Assembly: GCA_954871525.1 (NCBI GenBank)
Contig: OX940869.1
Span: 14,377,001-14,441,000, forward strand
Reading direction: 5' to 3'
DNA: 64,000 bases
DNA from: Parietaria judaica
Taxonomy: Eukaryota; Streptophyta; Magnoliopsida; Rosales; Urticaceae
Below are positions 1 to 14,316 of this stretch, one piece after another. Made by a program: the position numbers and the translations under genes. Below the pieces are notes generated by a model that saw only the letters and a program-made list of their open reading frames with translations, did not search any database and was not told the DNA's origin. The first letter of the stretch is position 1. Each line of letters opens with the position of its first letter.

Positions 1-160
1 AATGTGGCCGGATGTCTTCGAACGCCTTCGAGTGTGTTCAAACGCCTTCTACTGTGTTCGAGTGCGTTCGAATGTACTCGAATATCTTCGAATGTGGTCA
101 GATGTGCTGGTAGGGACTCGAGGTTTTAAACTCGTGGCCCCCCTCCTTCTAGTGCAAAAA
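1..160 (-). mobile_element. Start of retroelement internal region, cut by window edge
   Basis: Read on the minus strand, this follows directly on the LTR at 161-1349. It begins with a sequence like the PBS and leader of plant Ty3/gypsy elements (TTTGCACTAGAAGGAGG on the minus strand). Further in, it is made of degenerate 20-21 bp units built on TTCGA (1-100). The remainder of the element would lie left of the window, so coding capacity cannot be judged. Confidence 0.55.
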
Positions 161-1349
161 TGTTGATGCAGAAAAATGCCTCAAACACTCAGCGGCCCAA
201 TTTCTCGTGTTGGGCCGGGCCCAATGTCGTCTTGTTGACTTTTATGACTTTCGGGCTTGGGCTCCTGGACCTTCGAGTCAAACGGACCCTCTTCTGACTC
301 AATGACCAAAAATCCGTGTAAACTCCACTACCTGTTGCTAATAAGGCCAGGACTTGGCCTGGCTCAGATTACAGGATCGGGACACCAAAAACGGATTCCT
401 GACCACCATGTAGGGGGATCACAGTATCAACTTTCCAGTGAACCCTGGTGGACCAGACCCTCAACCGGCGTCACGGGGACAGATCCGGGTCGTCGGTCTA
501 TCCGCATAGTCAGTATATCTGTCAGAGATACAAGACTATTGGATAGAACGAGTACCTCACGGATCTAGAACCTTGGCAAGGAGGGTCTTAGATCGTGCCA
601 AAATTTTCTCCAGGGCTTCCGCTCTTATGTGTTTTCTCGCTCTCAGAACCTGGACAAAACAACACCCGAGATCAGGGGGGGTACCCCCCTGATTAACCTC
701 CGACGCTCAACATTAGAGTGATATTTGAGGGGAGACGAGTTTTAGAGGGAGTAAAGAGAGTTTTAGGCGAGTTCTCGGGGTGAGAAACGAGTTATCGTTA
801 AGTGAAAACCGAGCTCCAACGCCGCAATCGGCGCCTCAATCCGACGTCAGACGCGCCCTCACGTGCGGCTACAGTGCCGGTGACGCAGGACCAAGCGCGA
901 GAGGACCAGGGCTAACGTCAGCGAACGCGTGCACGTTTTGGTTGGCTGTTGGCATTCCTCGCGACTAATGGGCTGCCGACACATGGAGGGTTAAATGTGA
1001 CCCTTGGTGGACCTGCTGGGTCGCCTGGCGCGTGTCAGGTGGCCCTTGGGGGCTGTGAGGCCCACTCGGGTGACCCTTGGGGCCTGTGGGATCCGCTCGG
1101 GTGTTTCCCGACGTGTCCCGGAGGCCCCAGGTGTTTCCCGAAGCCGTTTTTTATAAATTTTATAACGATTTTGGGTGTTTCGATATTTTTGGGATCATCT
1201 GGACCCTTTATTTTTTTTTAAAACGGGCTTTCAGTGAATATTTTGGGTAAAATTGATTATAATTAATTAATTAATAAAAGAAAAATTAATTTAAATAATT
1301 TTTCTTTTGTTAATTAATATTAAATCAATTGCGTAAAATACCCGTAACA
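161..1349 (-). mobile_element. LTR (minus), family A copy 1
   Basis: The segment begins TGTTGATGC and ends CCCGTAACA, so on the minus strand it reads TGTTACGGG...CAACA with the usual TG...CA termini. It shares blocks with 7731-8649 and 20725-21643: an AT-rich head with a TTAATTAATTA-type stretch, a GC-rich middle, and the block around 690-715 (minus ATGTTGAGCGTCGGAGG), which recurs almost exactly at 21381-21397. The copies are divergent. No protein is encoded; the short reading frames here are chance. Confidence 0.65.
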
Positions 1350-1689
1350 TTAATATTCAGTGGAGGCCGCGTGATGGACAGTGGGGGCAACCACCCCCAC
1401 TTGCTGGTCTATATTTGTCATCGAAAAATCGATTTCGCCCCCTCAAATTCAAGTTGAAACTTACTTTTCTTCAGGAAATTCTAATTTTATATTTCTCTGT
1501 TTATTTTTTTAGGCTCCACATCTGTGTTTTCTTATTTTTCAGGGCATCCTTACACATGTAGTGTTTTTCTTTGAGAATAAGTGACCGAATTCCCACATGA
1601 ATGATAGATAAAAGAAATTTACGAGGAATAATGATCATCTTCGGTTTGAAATAGACGTTTTTAATGCGTAAAAATGGCTTTAACGAGGA

Positions 1690-3300
1690 TAATTGAATGT
1701 TGAGTCAACGCGGGTTGACTAATGATCGTCAAAGCTGGAGGCGAACCCGTCGTCTTGGATGAGTCTCTGGGCTGTCCTCGGCGAACTTCCCTCGTGGGGG
1801 CGAAGTCCGTATCACGGCAAAGCTCCTCGCTGAACTTCCCTCGTGGTGGCGAAGTCCGTATCACGGCGGAGCTCCTTGTCCGGGCGGAGCTCCTCGTCTG
1901 GACGGAGTCCTTGTCTTGGCTATGTCCTTGTCTAGGTGGACTCCTGTCTTGATGAAGCTCCGAGCTGATCTTGATGATTCTTCGTGGATTCCCTTCCTTG
2001 CGAGCTCCTTCGACGAGGTAAGACCTGCAAAAAAATGGTAGATTGGGCCCGTGCCCCGTCGCTTATGGTTGGGCGAGGCTGCCTACATATCTCAGTTTAA
2101 GAGAATCAGGTCCCACGTATTTCAGGGTTAGTGATAAACGGCGGGTGACTGACGATGTGGTTTGACTCGTCGGAAGTGCCGATGTTGGCGGTGCAGGGGT
2201 GACCCTTGGCCAGGTGGCTGGGTATTACAGGCGTGAAGTATTCTTCGTCGACCCCGTCAGTGTACGCGAGCTCGTTGTGGTGAGGGCCTTATCCCGATAA
2301 GGGATGCTCCTTCTCTGTCGACCTTGTCGGGGTAGGCGAGGGCGCCTTAACCTGACAAGGGATGCTCCTTGTCGAGGCAGGCGAGGGCGCCTTGACCTGA
2401 CAAGGGAGACTCCTTGACGACTCGACGAACAACTTCTCTTGTCGAGGCTGAGACTCTACTATAAATCTCTTCTTAGACGGGCCTCTGCTAGCAAGCTCTC
2501 AATACTTGCTGGGGGGAGGGAGGGCGACTTTTTAGAGAGAGAAAGTTAGAGAGAGAAGCTCTGGAGAAAGTTGTGCGTGAGTGTGGAAATGAGGAGGGGA
2601 AGACTCCTATTTATAGGAAAACCAATTCCCTGAAATTGCACCTCCAGGGGCCTGCGAATTTCTCTCCTGCCATAGGGGGGTTGCCGCGGCCCCTAGCCCT
2701 GTCGAGAGGCTCGTCGGTGCTTCTTGATTCGTCTTTAATGTCTTCTGGTTGTCCGCGAGTTCGTATGTTGAGTCCGGGGGAATCTGGAGGATTTCCCGGG
2801 GATCTTTGTGATCTCGGATCTCCTCGTCGTGTGGAATAATTATAAGTTATGCCCTCGTCAAGCTATGAAGAGGGTGCTTGTTAGACCAAGGTCTTCGTCA
2901 GGCTTGTCACCTTGTCGGCCTCGTCAGCCATGTCGCCTCGTCGGCTTTGTCGGCCATGTCTCGTCGGCCTCGTCGGCCATGTCGCCTCGTCAGCCATGTC
3001 GCCTCGTCGGCCATGTCGCCTTGTCAGCTTCGTTGGGCTGTGGTACCTTGCTAGGCAAGTACCTCGTCGGGCCAGGGTCGTTGGGCCGTGGTACCTTGTC
3101 GGGTAAGGTATCTCGTCAGGCCGGGGTCGTCGGGCCATGGTACCTTGTCGGGTAAGGTACCTCGTCGGGCCGGGGTGCCTTTCAAGGACTTCGTCTTCTT
3201 CGTCTTTTTGACTCCGGGCCTCGCCAATGTCTTGGTTCGTCGGCCACTGGTCTTTGACTTTGGTTGTGAGCTTTGACTTTTGCCAAAAGGGGCTCAATTT
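1690..3300 (-). repeat. GC-rich retroelement remnant with tandem repeats
   Basis: The block is much more GC-rich than its flanks. It contains a 50-bp unit repeated twice (1782-1881), TGTCGAGG/TGACAAGGGA-type repeats (2310-2430), a CTCGTCGGCCATGTCGC-type short array (2905-3020) and about three 48-bp units around GGTACCTTGTCGGGTAAGG (3030-3175). The minus strand has a TATA-like CCTATAAATAGG (2606-2617) followed by CT-rich sequence, which looks like an LTR promoter and leader. Reading frames across it are products of the repeats. The family and exact ends could not be set. Confidence 0.45.
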
Positions 3301-4161
3301 TTATGTGTTACGAAAAATGCATATAACAGACGTTGTTAGTGTTGAAGTTGAGAACATATTATATAGTGATTCATTGTCAGGTTGACGACATTATTAACTA
3401 AATTTTCACAAACGATATCATCACTTTAAAGTGTTTTTGTGGAATTTTTGCTTATCATTTTAACTTTTCTTATGTACATTTAGTTTGAGTTTAGGTGTTT
3501 TATTCGTTTGTTAACTCTTGAGTTTTTTTAGAGATAAAAAGTCGTTGTTTCTCATCTAGCGACCTCAGAGAGTATGTGGCTTATACTTTTTATGGGGTTA
3601 AAAGTATTCACACAATTTTTATTTAAATATATTCGGTTTTATAATATATTTTAAAAAAATTCTTATACTTGTTTATTAATTTTTAAGACTTGCATATATT
3701 AACAACACATTTATGTGAATTATGGTTAAAGGGTCTTAAAAATTATTTTTGTTTCGTATTTATTTATAATAATATAGTACATATTAAACATTTGTGATAC
3801 ATCAAATTGTATTGCTAGAGTTTAGAGGGTCTTAAAATTTATTTTTGCATAAGTCCCTCATTTAAAGACCGAGACAACAACCTTCTAAAGAGTGCTTAAT
3901 TATTATTTTTTCCCCTCTTTATGATCATTCTTGGCTTTGCCCCTATTAATATTGTTAACAAAAATTATATGGTTTATTAAACTTCATTTAAAAAGAATTT
4001 AGACGAAGGTAATGCTGTAATAAATTTGAGTACTTTTTAGCTTTTTCACTAAAAAATATATTGTAACTTAGCTAATTTTTTTTCTCGCTATTATCTCTTT
4101 TCATGTTAAAAAATCTATTGATATAAGATATTGTATTGTATCTTGAGAATAGGCAAAGTAG
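3301..4161. other. AT-rich intergenic stretch
   Basis: No convincing open reading frame, RNA gene or structured repeat is seen here. The stretch is AT-rich with short A/T runs and lies between the tandem-repeat remnant and the hAT MITE. Confidence 0.6.
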
Positions 4162-4169
4162 GTTTTAAC

Positions 4170-5223
4170 CAAGGTTCCGAAAATCGCGATTTTCGTTCGA
4201 AAATCGTTCGATTATCGCTGAAAATAGGCTTCTCGGTAAGTTATCTCCCTTAATCGTTTTCGTTTTATAGTTTTCGCGATTTTTCGAGGGGGAAAGTGAA
4301 GTTGACTTTTCGTTTTAGGTTTTCAAGTGTTAAATTTCGAAAAATGGAGGATTTATCGCTAAATAACGAAAAGTCATTAGGTTTTTTCCGAATTGTTGTA
4401 TAATTGCGGCAAAAGTACACATGTTTCGGAAATTATTGATTTGAGTTAGTTACTCGAATATTTTGATGTAATTTCGTTTTATAAAATTGTATATAATTTT
4501 AAAATTAATCGGTTTGCATAATTATTTTTTTTTAATTTGAAGTTTTTCTGAATTGTGATATCATTGTGGCAAAAGTACATATGTTTCGGAAATTGTTGAT
4601 TTGAGCTAGTTACTCGAATATTTTGGTGTAATTTTGTTTTATAAAATTGTATATAATTTAAAAAATAATCGGTTGGCATAATATTTTATTTAATTTGAAG
4701 TTTTCTAAAATATTGCGGCAAAAGTACAATTTTTAGCTAATTTGTTAAATTGAGCTAGTTGTTCAATCTTGTTTTAAATGAAATCAATTGTGCAGTGCAT
4801 ATTTTATATAAGAATAATTGGTGACTTGTAAATATTTATTTTGGTAAGTAAATAATAATTTATTTTACATATTTTGTAAAGTATTTGTAATTTTGTATGA
4901 GACTTAGTTTATGTTTGGCTACATTAGTATGAGACTTGGTTTGTGGCTTATATCTTATATTTTGTATGAGACTTTTATGTTTATATTTTGTGACATTAGT
5001 ATTTTATGTTATGTTTTTAGTGTAAAATATGTTTGAATTTTTTTTATAGGTTTTCCATCGATAAATCCATCGGCAAACGATTAATCCATCGATAAGTTCG
5101 ATAAGTTTCGATAACGGCAAACGATAATTTTTATAGGTTTTCCGTCGATAACGGCATCGGCAAACGATTAATCCATCGATAACGGCAAACGATTTATCGG
5201 CCAAAACGGCATTTTGATCCTTG
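4170..5223 (+). mobile_element. Non-autonomous hAT element, copy A
   Basis: The termini are inverted: CAAGGTTCCGAAAATCG at the left and, read inward on the minus strand, CAAGGATCAAAATGCCG at the right. Immediately outside, GTTTTAAC occurs at 4162-4169 and again at 5224-5231, a perfect 8-bp target duplication typical of hAT elements. The right 200 bp carries subterminal repeats of the ATAACGGCAAACGAT type. No transposase is encoded. Copies B (45275-46612) and C (57468-58001) share termini and subterminal repeats. Confidence 0.9.
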
Positions 5224-5372
5224 GTTTTAACTTTTGCAACTCGTTCTACCATTGATGGAAAGAAAAAAAAAAGGAGAGAGAGAGAAAAAAAGTGACTTTT
5301 ATTCGCATAATAAAATATAAATTTTGGATTTTTTTAAATTCGTAAAATAAAATAAAAAAATCAATTTTTTGA

Positions 5373-5373
<1 letters not shown>

Positions 5374-5418
<45 letters not shown>

Positions 5419-5420
5419 TG
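5374..5420. repeat. (ATT)n microsatellite
   Basis: About 15 consecutive ATT/TTA trinucleotides in AT-rich DNA just right of hAT MITE copy A. Confidence 0.95.
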
Positions 5421-7112
5421 CTGGCATTATTTATAATCTTATTCAGAGTCTTGAAAGTTGAAATGGTCCCTATCTTTGAAGATGTCATCAACTCATCATA
5501 GACAGCCATTCCTCACAAATTCACAATTAGATTTTGATTATTATTTATTTATTATATTTAAAGTTAATTGCACATACGCTTAGTTAATTTGACTTAGTTT
5601 ATTGTATGTGGATTATATTTGGCTTTGGATTCGAAATTCACTTTTTAACCAATAAAAATTAATTCTTATTCTTCATCGTTGTCACTCTTTTATATATTTA
5701 ATATGGTTACTTTCTCTTTTATTATAAAACTAATTATCGATTTAACATCTCATGCCTAACTTCGGAATCTATGCCCTAAACAAGCGTGTTGATGTTTCTT
5801 TCTGTATCAAATTGCAGCTTAATTAATTTAGTAAATAATACTTGTACGGTACTAGCACCTTAATTTATAATTTAGTATAAAATTGCTATTGAAAGTTTTT
5901 ATATTGAGAGAGAGATTTAACGAAAATCTTGTTAAATAAGCGGGCCGGAATGTAGGATGATTATAAGAGATAAAAGAAAAGAGAAAATTGGTTTTTTATT
6001 TCGACAAGAACAGTAACGATATAATCGAAAGAGTATGTGATGCAAATTCAAAGTTCATGATAGAAATTATACCTTTTATTTTTCGCAAACAACTATTGAT
6101 TTTGACTGCTAATTATTCGAGTTTCTATTTAAGAACTTAATATTTTTTTTCCCAAGTGCGATAAAGAGCCTAGAGATTGCGAGCTGGTTATGAAGGTGAA
6201 GGTCCAACAATTAAAGCAAAAAGTGAATGAGAAAGGGATAAGAAGAGTGATACGGAGAGAATCAAACCAAAAATAATAATAATAAAATTAATACACGATA
6301 ATAAGTTTAAGGAGTAAATTAATTTATAGAGGATCAGTCGTAAATTAATATAAAATGATTAGTTGAGGTCTGTTTTTTTTAACCACGATTACTCTAATTA
6401 ATTTATATGCAGGTTATATGCATAATTCTCATTTCTCTAAATAACAAGGCTATAATGACTTTCAAGTTATATGATCATGAAACCAAGCTTGATTGGCCTA
6501 GTGATAAATCCACTATAATAAGACTCTTAATGAGGTATTGGGTTCAATTCATTGAGACGCAGAAATTGCGTAATATATGGAATCTTGGCCGATAGTGCTT
6601 GCGGCCAATAGTACTGGTTGTTCTTACCGTGATAAATATCTTGTAATGTGAGTACATGTAATCTTAGCCAATAGTGCCACCCAATTTAAAAAAAAAAAGT
6701 TATATGATCATGATATAATAATAGGCATATTAAACTTGATTCTTGCCATTTTCTGCAAAAAGGTGCTATAAATGCATTAAGAATCTATAATTTACAAAGA
6801 GGCTAGTTTTTTATGCTATTTAAACGACTTTAGCAATTCTAAAAGGGCAAGTTTTTTGCCAATTCCACCATATTTAAGTTTTCTTAATAATGCGTGGAAA
6901 AATAAAATAAAAACAGTTAAGAACTTAATTTTATAATCATTAATAGGTATAAATATTTGCAAGTGAAGGTTTTTTTTTTTTTTTTTTTTTTGAGTCGTAG
7001 TGGTCAATGTCAAATAGTTCGCTGGCCATATTAAATTTTTTATTTGAAATTTTTTATTTAATCATGCTCTCTAATGGCTAACAACAAATGTAATCACGCT
7101 TTTATAATAAAA
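5421..7112. other. AT-rich intergenic stretch
   Basis: No supported gene. Reading frames are short and unconserved in composition. Short segments near 6590-6690 repeat the phrase CTTGGCC(G/A)ATAGTG, which suggests a minor local duplication. A T-run lies near 6970-6992. Confidence 0.6.
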
Positions 7113-7582
7113 GGGTTAATGACGGCAAAAATACCCAAAGTTTGGTCAAAGAACCCCTCGTGTACCCAAAGTTTAAAAATGGTGGCAAAAATACCCAAAG
7201 TCTTATTTGGGGAGTTGACCACTCCATTCTCGTAACGCCGTTAACTTACCTGTTAACTCTGGCCACTTGGACAAATCTGTTTTGTTAAGTGTAACCATTA
7301 GGGGTTCAATTAGTTGTATTAAATAGTATCAATTAGGGGTTTAATTCATTGTTTTATCGTAAACGAGGCTGATGTGGGCTCGTTCACGTGGCAAAAATTA
7401 TTATGTCAACAACCCACGTTTGTTCACGTGGCCAGAGTTAACGGGTAAGTTAACGGCGTTACGAGAATGGAGTAGTCAACTCCCCAAATGCGACTTTGGG
7501 TATTTTTGCCACCACTTTTAAACTTTGGGTACACGAGGGGTTCTTTGACCAAAACTTTAGGTATTTTTGCCGTCATTAACCC
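7113..7582. mobile_element. Long-TIR foldback element (Mutator-like MITE), copy 1
   Basis: The left arm (7113 to about 7270) and right arm (about 7427 to 7582) are near-perfect inverted copies, starting GGGTTAATGACGGC and ending GCCGTCATTAACCC, around a central spacer of about 155 bp. Arms this long are typical of foldback or Mutator-like MITEs. The flanks TAATAAAA and TAATACAA match at 7 of 8 positions, so the target duplication is not conclusive. Relatives lie at 12400, 38317, 55552 and 59916. Confidence 0.8.
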
Positions 7583-7730
7583 TAATACAAATATATCATC
7601 AAATTACTCTTAACTGAAGTCTGAAGTGAAGATGCCAGTTAGATACTTAATCCTTCTAATTAAAAAAATTTGATAAATATTTTTCAGATAGTTAGGCCTT
7701 ATAGTTTAGGAATATTATGGCATAAGTACC

Positions 7731-8649
7731 TGTTATGAGGTATTTTTTTTATAAAGATTATTTAACAGAGAAAATTATTTAATTAATTATTTCGACCTGG
7801 AACACACTCCGGAAACTCGTTTTTTGAAATTGAAAAGCCCCAACTGAAGTTAAAGGTTAAAAACGACCAATGACTCGATCGGCACGCAAAACAGAGGTCC
7901 CGGGAGGCCTAGCGCGCTGTAGCTAAGCCTCGGGCACGCAGTGGCTCCCACGCGTGCCTCAGCGCGCCCCTGTGTATCACGCGCGTGGTCAGTCCAAATG
8001 GGTGCGTGAAGCGCGCCGTGGCGAACCACCACGGCGCGCGAGGCCAAAAAAATTAAATTGTATTTATTTTGGGGCCCCCGCAATTAATTTTTAATTATTT
8101 AGAGGCCATTAGACCCTCCTATGAATAGAAGTTTCATTTCAACAATAACGGTAACTCATTCCAACGCTCTCTACTACTATATAAATCATGTTTTCACTTC
8201 TATAAATAGAATCTTCGGTACTAATTCCAAACCGGAGGTGAATAGGGTACCGTCTCCCGTTCCACTGACAAGAGATTTACCGGTTTTAAAGGAGTTGAGG
8301 TGGAGATAGCTAGCAAGGGAGGAACCACCGGCCCGAGTCCTAGCATCAAGAGAGAGTTCACGGTCCGGTCATTGACCTATCCAACGGTAGCTTTGGTTCT
8401 CAGTGGTCACCAACTCATATCCCGAATCCGCTCCGGACGCTCTGGCGTAGGTTCCGAGATTTTGTGGTAACGGGTTGGAGGACCCGGTACCGGACCTACA
8501 ATTAATGGAGGGTCCGACCCAACTAATCCTCAAGAGTCCAAGCATCAAGCTCACGAAGAGTCAACAAACGAGAATGGGCTCGACCTAGAGTCCGTAAATG
8601 AGTCGCTACAGTGTTGTTCTATTTTTTAGCATCACTAGTACATAATCAT
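7731..8649 (+). mobile_element. Solo LTR, family A copy 2
   Basis: The segment starts TGTTATGAGG and shares the AT-rich head, GC-rich middle and CGGTAACTC block of family A. GTACC stands directly before it (7726-7730) and directly after it (8650-8654), which fits a 5-bp target duplication. The TATA position reads CCTATGAATAG at about 8118, where copy 3 has an intact CCTATAAATAG. No internal domain follows, so this is a solo LTR. Confidence 0.7.
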
Positions 8650-8654
8650 GTACC

Positions 8655-10200
8655 AAGAGTAATGTCATATTCCTAATCGCTTTTTTTAGTGACAGTGGTA
8701 CCCAAAAGGCCACAAAAAAAGTGTCTAACGCCCAATTTTGTCAATGTCTCGTTTACGACTAAACTCCAAAAAGATCAATTATTCAATACTTTTATTAATT
8801 ACAGAAGTATTCATGTTTCTAACTCAACAAAATGTAACTCGTCATAGACAATAATATTAGACCTTGACCCTTTTTAGTGCGCTTTAAGCACTATTGCCGC
8901 TAAAAGATAGAACAAAAATATATTACAACACATGCTATAAACTTAGGTATTTATGTCACATACACCCCTTTCGAGTTATCACTATCTCATATATATTTTT
9001 TTCATCTTTATATTTATGAGACCTCCAAAAAGAATAATACAAAAATGAAATTGCAATTAGGGGTGACAGGGATGCAACTTACAAGTGAAATTAGCAATAG
9101 TCAACTTGTTTACTCTAAAAATTGATGATGGTATTTTTTACAAATAAAAAAAGAGTTGACATTAGGCCTTATACGCGGTTTGAGGAAGAGCTTTTGAAAA
9201 GTTCGGTCCCTCTCAAAAAACAATTATTTACCTTTTTATTGACAAATTAATTCGAAAGATATAATGTTAATTTTGTAAATGTTTGCAATTTTGCAATGTA
9301 TGTACTTAAAAATGATTCAACTGAAATTTATTATGAAAGTATCACTATTATTTCAAAACAAATAAGTGCATATTTACGAGCATCATAATTTGGTGTTTCA
9401 CTACTAAAAAAAAATAAAAAAAAATAAGTGCTTACAATGTACAAATATTTGGTCCAATTCATTTGACCTAATTATGCTCTTTTTGACCACCAGGCACCAA
9501 CTACTTGAATAATGGTTACTTAATAATACTTCCAATTTCCAAAAGAATGTAACACATATACATTTACTTCAAAAAAAAAAAATAAAAAAAAATCAATGGA
9601 ACTCCTGTTTTTAATGAGTACAAATTACAATTATATTTTTCTAAATTAAATTCATAGCTTAAAAATTGAATTTCTAATAATGAAAAAATCAAACAAGTAT
9701 TCAACAGTCAAAACTTAAAAAAAAAAATAGAAATCAGAATTTAGGATATATATGATTCTATGGCATTAGTATCCATAAGTGGTTTGAAACGGTATAAACT
9801 TGTTAGTTTTTTATGCGTTAAATACTCAATATTTTGATTTATGAAGCTCCGTAAGTTTCTATTAGTGTCCAAATTGGTGAAATAATGAAATTAATGCGTG
9901 ATAACAAATACTATTTTAAGAGTACTTATGCCGCGAAAAGCTCTTTTAATTAATTATAAAAAAAATTAATGTTAATTACATAAATTGAAATCGCCCATTT
10001 AGAGCCCCATTGGGCCCATTAATTAGGCCCATTCCAAAAGAAACAAAGAAGTACTCGAAGACAAATAATGAATGCGTTGACAGTCAAACTCAAATGTGAA
10101 TTTACGAAATCAGGTCCACGGAATCTCCGCACCAAACACGTGTCCTTCTCCCATTGGACCTCTCTCTCTCTCGGCCTCCATTTTTAAGCACCACCATTCC
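8655..10200. other. AT-rich intergenic stretch upstream of the 14-3-3 gene
   Basis: No gene or structured repeat is supported. The sequence is AT-rich with poly-A runs. The last 100 bp becomes pyrimidine-rich and contains ATTGG (inverted CCAAT), consistent with the promoter of the 14-3-3 gene. Confidence 0.55.
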
Positions 10201-10276
10201 TCTTCGTTTCGTTCCAGTTTTTCATTTTCGCCTTCGACAGTTCGAATCGATCGCTCTTCGTTGACGACCTGAATCG

Positions 10277-10681
10277 GTAAGAGACTGAACACGTCTCGTC
10301 TCTCTCTCTCTCTCTCTCCGAGTTATGATTCGTCGTGTTTTCGTTTCGGATCTACGGGAAGGGACAGTTTTTTTGGTGTTTTTTTTTTTGTCAGTTTTCG
10401 CGAGATCTAGGGTTAGCTATTGAGGAAGTTATGGTATTTATGTGTGTGATTTGATTTTTGTTTGGATTAAGCTTTTGAATTACTTGATTTCATGGTGGTA
10501 GTGATCTGCTTGTTTTGGGGAATTTATTTGAATTTTGGTTTATGCCTTCATAGTGACACAATTTGTGCGCAAAGATGTTGTATATCATTATTCATTTCTC
10601 AGATCTGAATCAGGAAGTAGATTTTCGTTTGTGTATTTAGTTCATGCTCTGTTAGTTAATCTCGTCGATCGCTGTATGCAG
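10277..10681 (+). other. Intron in the 5' UTR of the 14-3-3 gene
   Basis: A donor GAATCG|GTAAGAG is followed by a CT microsatellite (about 10298-10317), a long T-rich stretch and the acceptor CTGTATGCAG. The acceptor is 29 bp before the start codon. Leader introns of this kind are common in plant housekeeping genes. Inferred from splice signals only. Confidence 0.6.
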
Positions 10682-10710
10682 ATTTTCGGTGTTAAATTAT
10701 AATCGCGAAG

Positions 10711-12007
<1,297 letters not shown>

Positions 12008-12399
12008 TGACGGACGACGTGTTGGGGATAAATAGGACGTGTACTCGTTTTCTTCGTTACCGATTCGCTCTCCATTGTGCTGTTTCTAAGTAGATGCCAT
12101 GGTATTTGTTGTTGTTGTTGTAGCAACGATTTCTTATGGATTGAACTGTGTTGGTGGTGTGGTCACAAGTGCGTGTGGCTTTATGTTCCAACGTCTTATA
12201 AATTTGCTCTTTTATAAATGGTGTGAAAGTGCTTGGTTTTATGCCATAAGTATAGCACAACAAAGTCATAGTCTTTCTCCAATACCATCCTTTTTCGTCG
12301 TTTTCTGGAGCTTGTCATTTTACACGAGTGCTATGATCATCTGAATAAACAAATAAAATACTTAAATGATTTTCCTTGGAGAAAATCTGATTCATTTTA

Positions 12400-13745
12400 G
12401 GGTTAATGACAGTGAAAATGCCCTTGGTCAAAGAACCCTTCGGTTCCTTTAAAAAAAAAAAAAAAAAACCCTTCGGCTTCGTGTATCCAAAATCGAAAAG
12501 TGGTGGCAAAAGTACTCAAAAGTATATTTTGGGACTTTGACCAGTTTTTTCCGTCCATCCACTAACGGTGCCGTTCACGTGGTCGTTAGTCTCTTTCCAC
12601 GTGGCACGCCACGTGGTCGTTGACTGCCACGTCATCCAAATTTTGGGTATTTATGTTGTGATAAACAATTTTTTATATTTTTTTCGGTTACTGACGTCAT
12701 CTAAATAAAGGTTAAAATATTATAGCTTTAGTAGGAACTTATTGAGAAGTGACATAGTAATAGAAACATATGTATTTTTCGCACCGGGTTCGGGTTGACT
12801 TATTTGGAACGGGGTGAGTTGACTTTTTCGGACTGGGGTCGAGTTGACTTTATTTAGAACGAGGTCGGGTTGAATTTTTTGTACCGGATTCATGTTGACT
12901 TTGTCAGTATGGGTTCGAGTTGACTTTTTCAGAACCGGGTCGAGTTAACTTTTGAAACGGGGTTGGGTTGACTTTTTTTGGAACGGGGCCAGTTGGACTT
13001 TTTATTATTAAGTGACTAGTAATAGAAGCCCGATCCCAAAAATTCAGCTCGATCCTGATAAAAAAAAAATTGATTCGACCCCATATCAATAAAGTCAACT
13101 TGACCCAGTTCCTAAAAGTCAACCCGAACCTGTACCGAAAAAAGTCAATATGAATCCGGTACAAAAAATTTAACCGGACCAAAGTCTGAAAAAAGTCAAC
13201 CCTTGGGTCTGAAAAACTCAACCCGACCCCGTTCCAAAAAACTCAACTCAACCCTGGTCCGAAAAGGTCAACCCAACCCCGTTCTTAATAAGTCAACCCG
13301 AACCCAGTGCGAAAAAACATATATTGTTATTACTATGTCACTTATTAATAAGTTTCTATTTATATTCTTATTTTTGTCAAGATATTACGTGAGGTGAATG
13401 TGTTTTAGTGGTTATGTTGCTCTTAAATGTGGGGGAGGTGATGTGTTCAAGTCTTACCAAAGCAACCGAATTAAAAAAAAAAGGGTTTATTGCGGCATAA
13501 ATACCCAACTTTGGTTTATCACGGCATAAATACCCAAAGTTTGGATGATGTGGCGGTCAACGACCACGTGGCGTGCCACGTGGAAAGAGGCTAACGGCCA
13601 CATGGACGGCACCGTTAGTGGATGGACGGAAAAAATTGGTCAACGCCCCAAAACGTACTTTGGGTATTTTTGCCACCACTTTTCGACTTTGAGTACACGA
13701 GGGGTTCTTTGACCAAAGGTTGGGTATTTTTGCCGTCATTAACCC
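12400..13745. mobile_element. Large foldback element (Mutator-like), copy 2
   Basis: Outer inverted arms (about 12400-12660 and 13490-13745) start GGGTTAATGAC and end GTCATTAACCC. TTCATTTTA (12391-12399) and TTAATTTTA (13746-13754) flank it, a 9-bp target duplication with one mismatch, as expected for Mutator-like elements. Inside is a second, independent palindrome (about 12760-13010 against 13060-13330). It is built from tandem 25-30 bp units around GGGTTGACTTTTT, and facing units read AAAAGTCAACCC. No transposase is encoded. Confidence 0.8.
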
Positions 13746-13754
13746 TTAATTTTA

Positions 13755-14178
13755 CTATGACTTGTCACTCAGAGAGCTTGGCCGCTTTTACTAGCTATGA
13801 TAAAACAAAAGTAAATAAAAAAAATAACTAAATTTAAGTAAGTAAACTTTTGCGCTTTTCGCTTGACAAACAAATTGGCTCGGGGAATCAATGCCTGCCC
13901 AAGACCCACCCCGTTTTAAAAACCGACACCTTTTCGATTCAAGTAAACATACTCCACCACGTTGCCTATCTTGAGCAAAACGATGTCGTTTTAAGATGAT
14001 CCCATTTGTGCCACTGTGTCTCTGACATATCTCCGCATCCGATTCGCTCGTCGCCTTCATCGTCATGCTTCCACTTTCCCCTCCACTCTACTAAACCTAT
14101 ATCTATATATATAGTATATACACACACACACAACAGCTCTCCATTTCTGCTTGGTACTCTCTCTCTTCTCCCACGACA
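13755..14178 (+). promoter_or_regulatory. Upstream region and leader of the RCC1-like gene
   Basis: The stretch between the foldback element and the RCC1 start codon holds no gene. Near its end are a TATA-rich segment (14100-14120), a CA repeat (14119-14131) and a CT-rich leader, in the right place for the core promoter. No experimental start site can be read from sequence. Confidence 0.4.
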
Positions 14179-14236
14179 ATGGGTTCCAAAACCGCCCTCA
14201 TTGCTTGGTACTCTCTCTCTTCTCTCTCTCTCTCTC

Positions 14237-14316
<80 letters not shown>

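Noticed and set aside
2808..3297. Overlapping reading frames on both strands, rich in Arg, Ser, Pro and Gly
   Set aside because: They are translations of the GTCGGCC-type and GGTACC-type tandem repeats and have no independent gene features.
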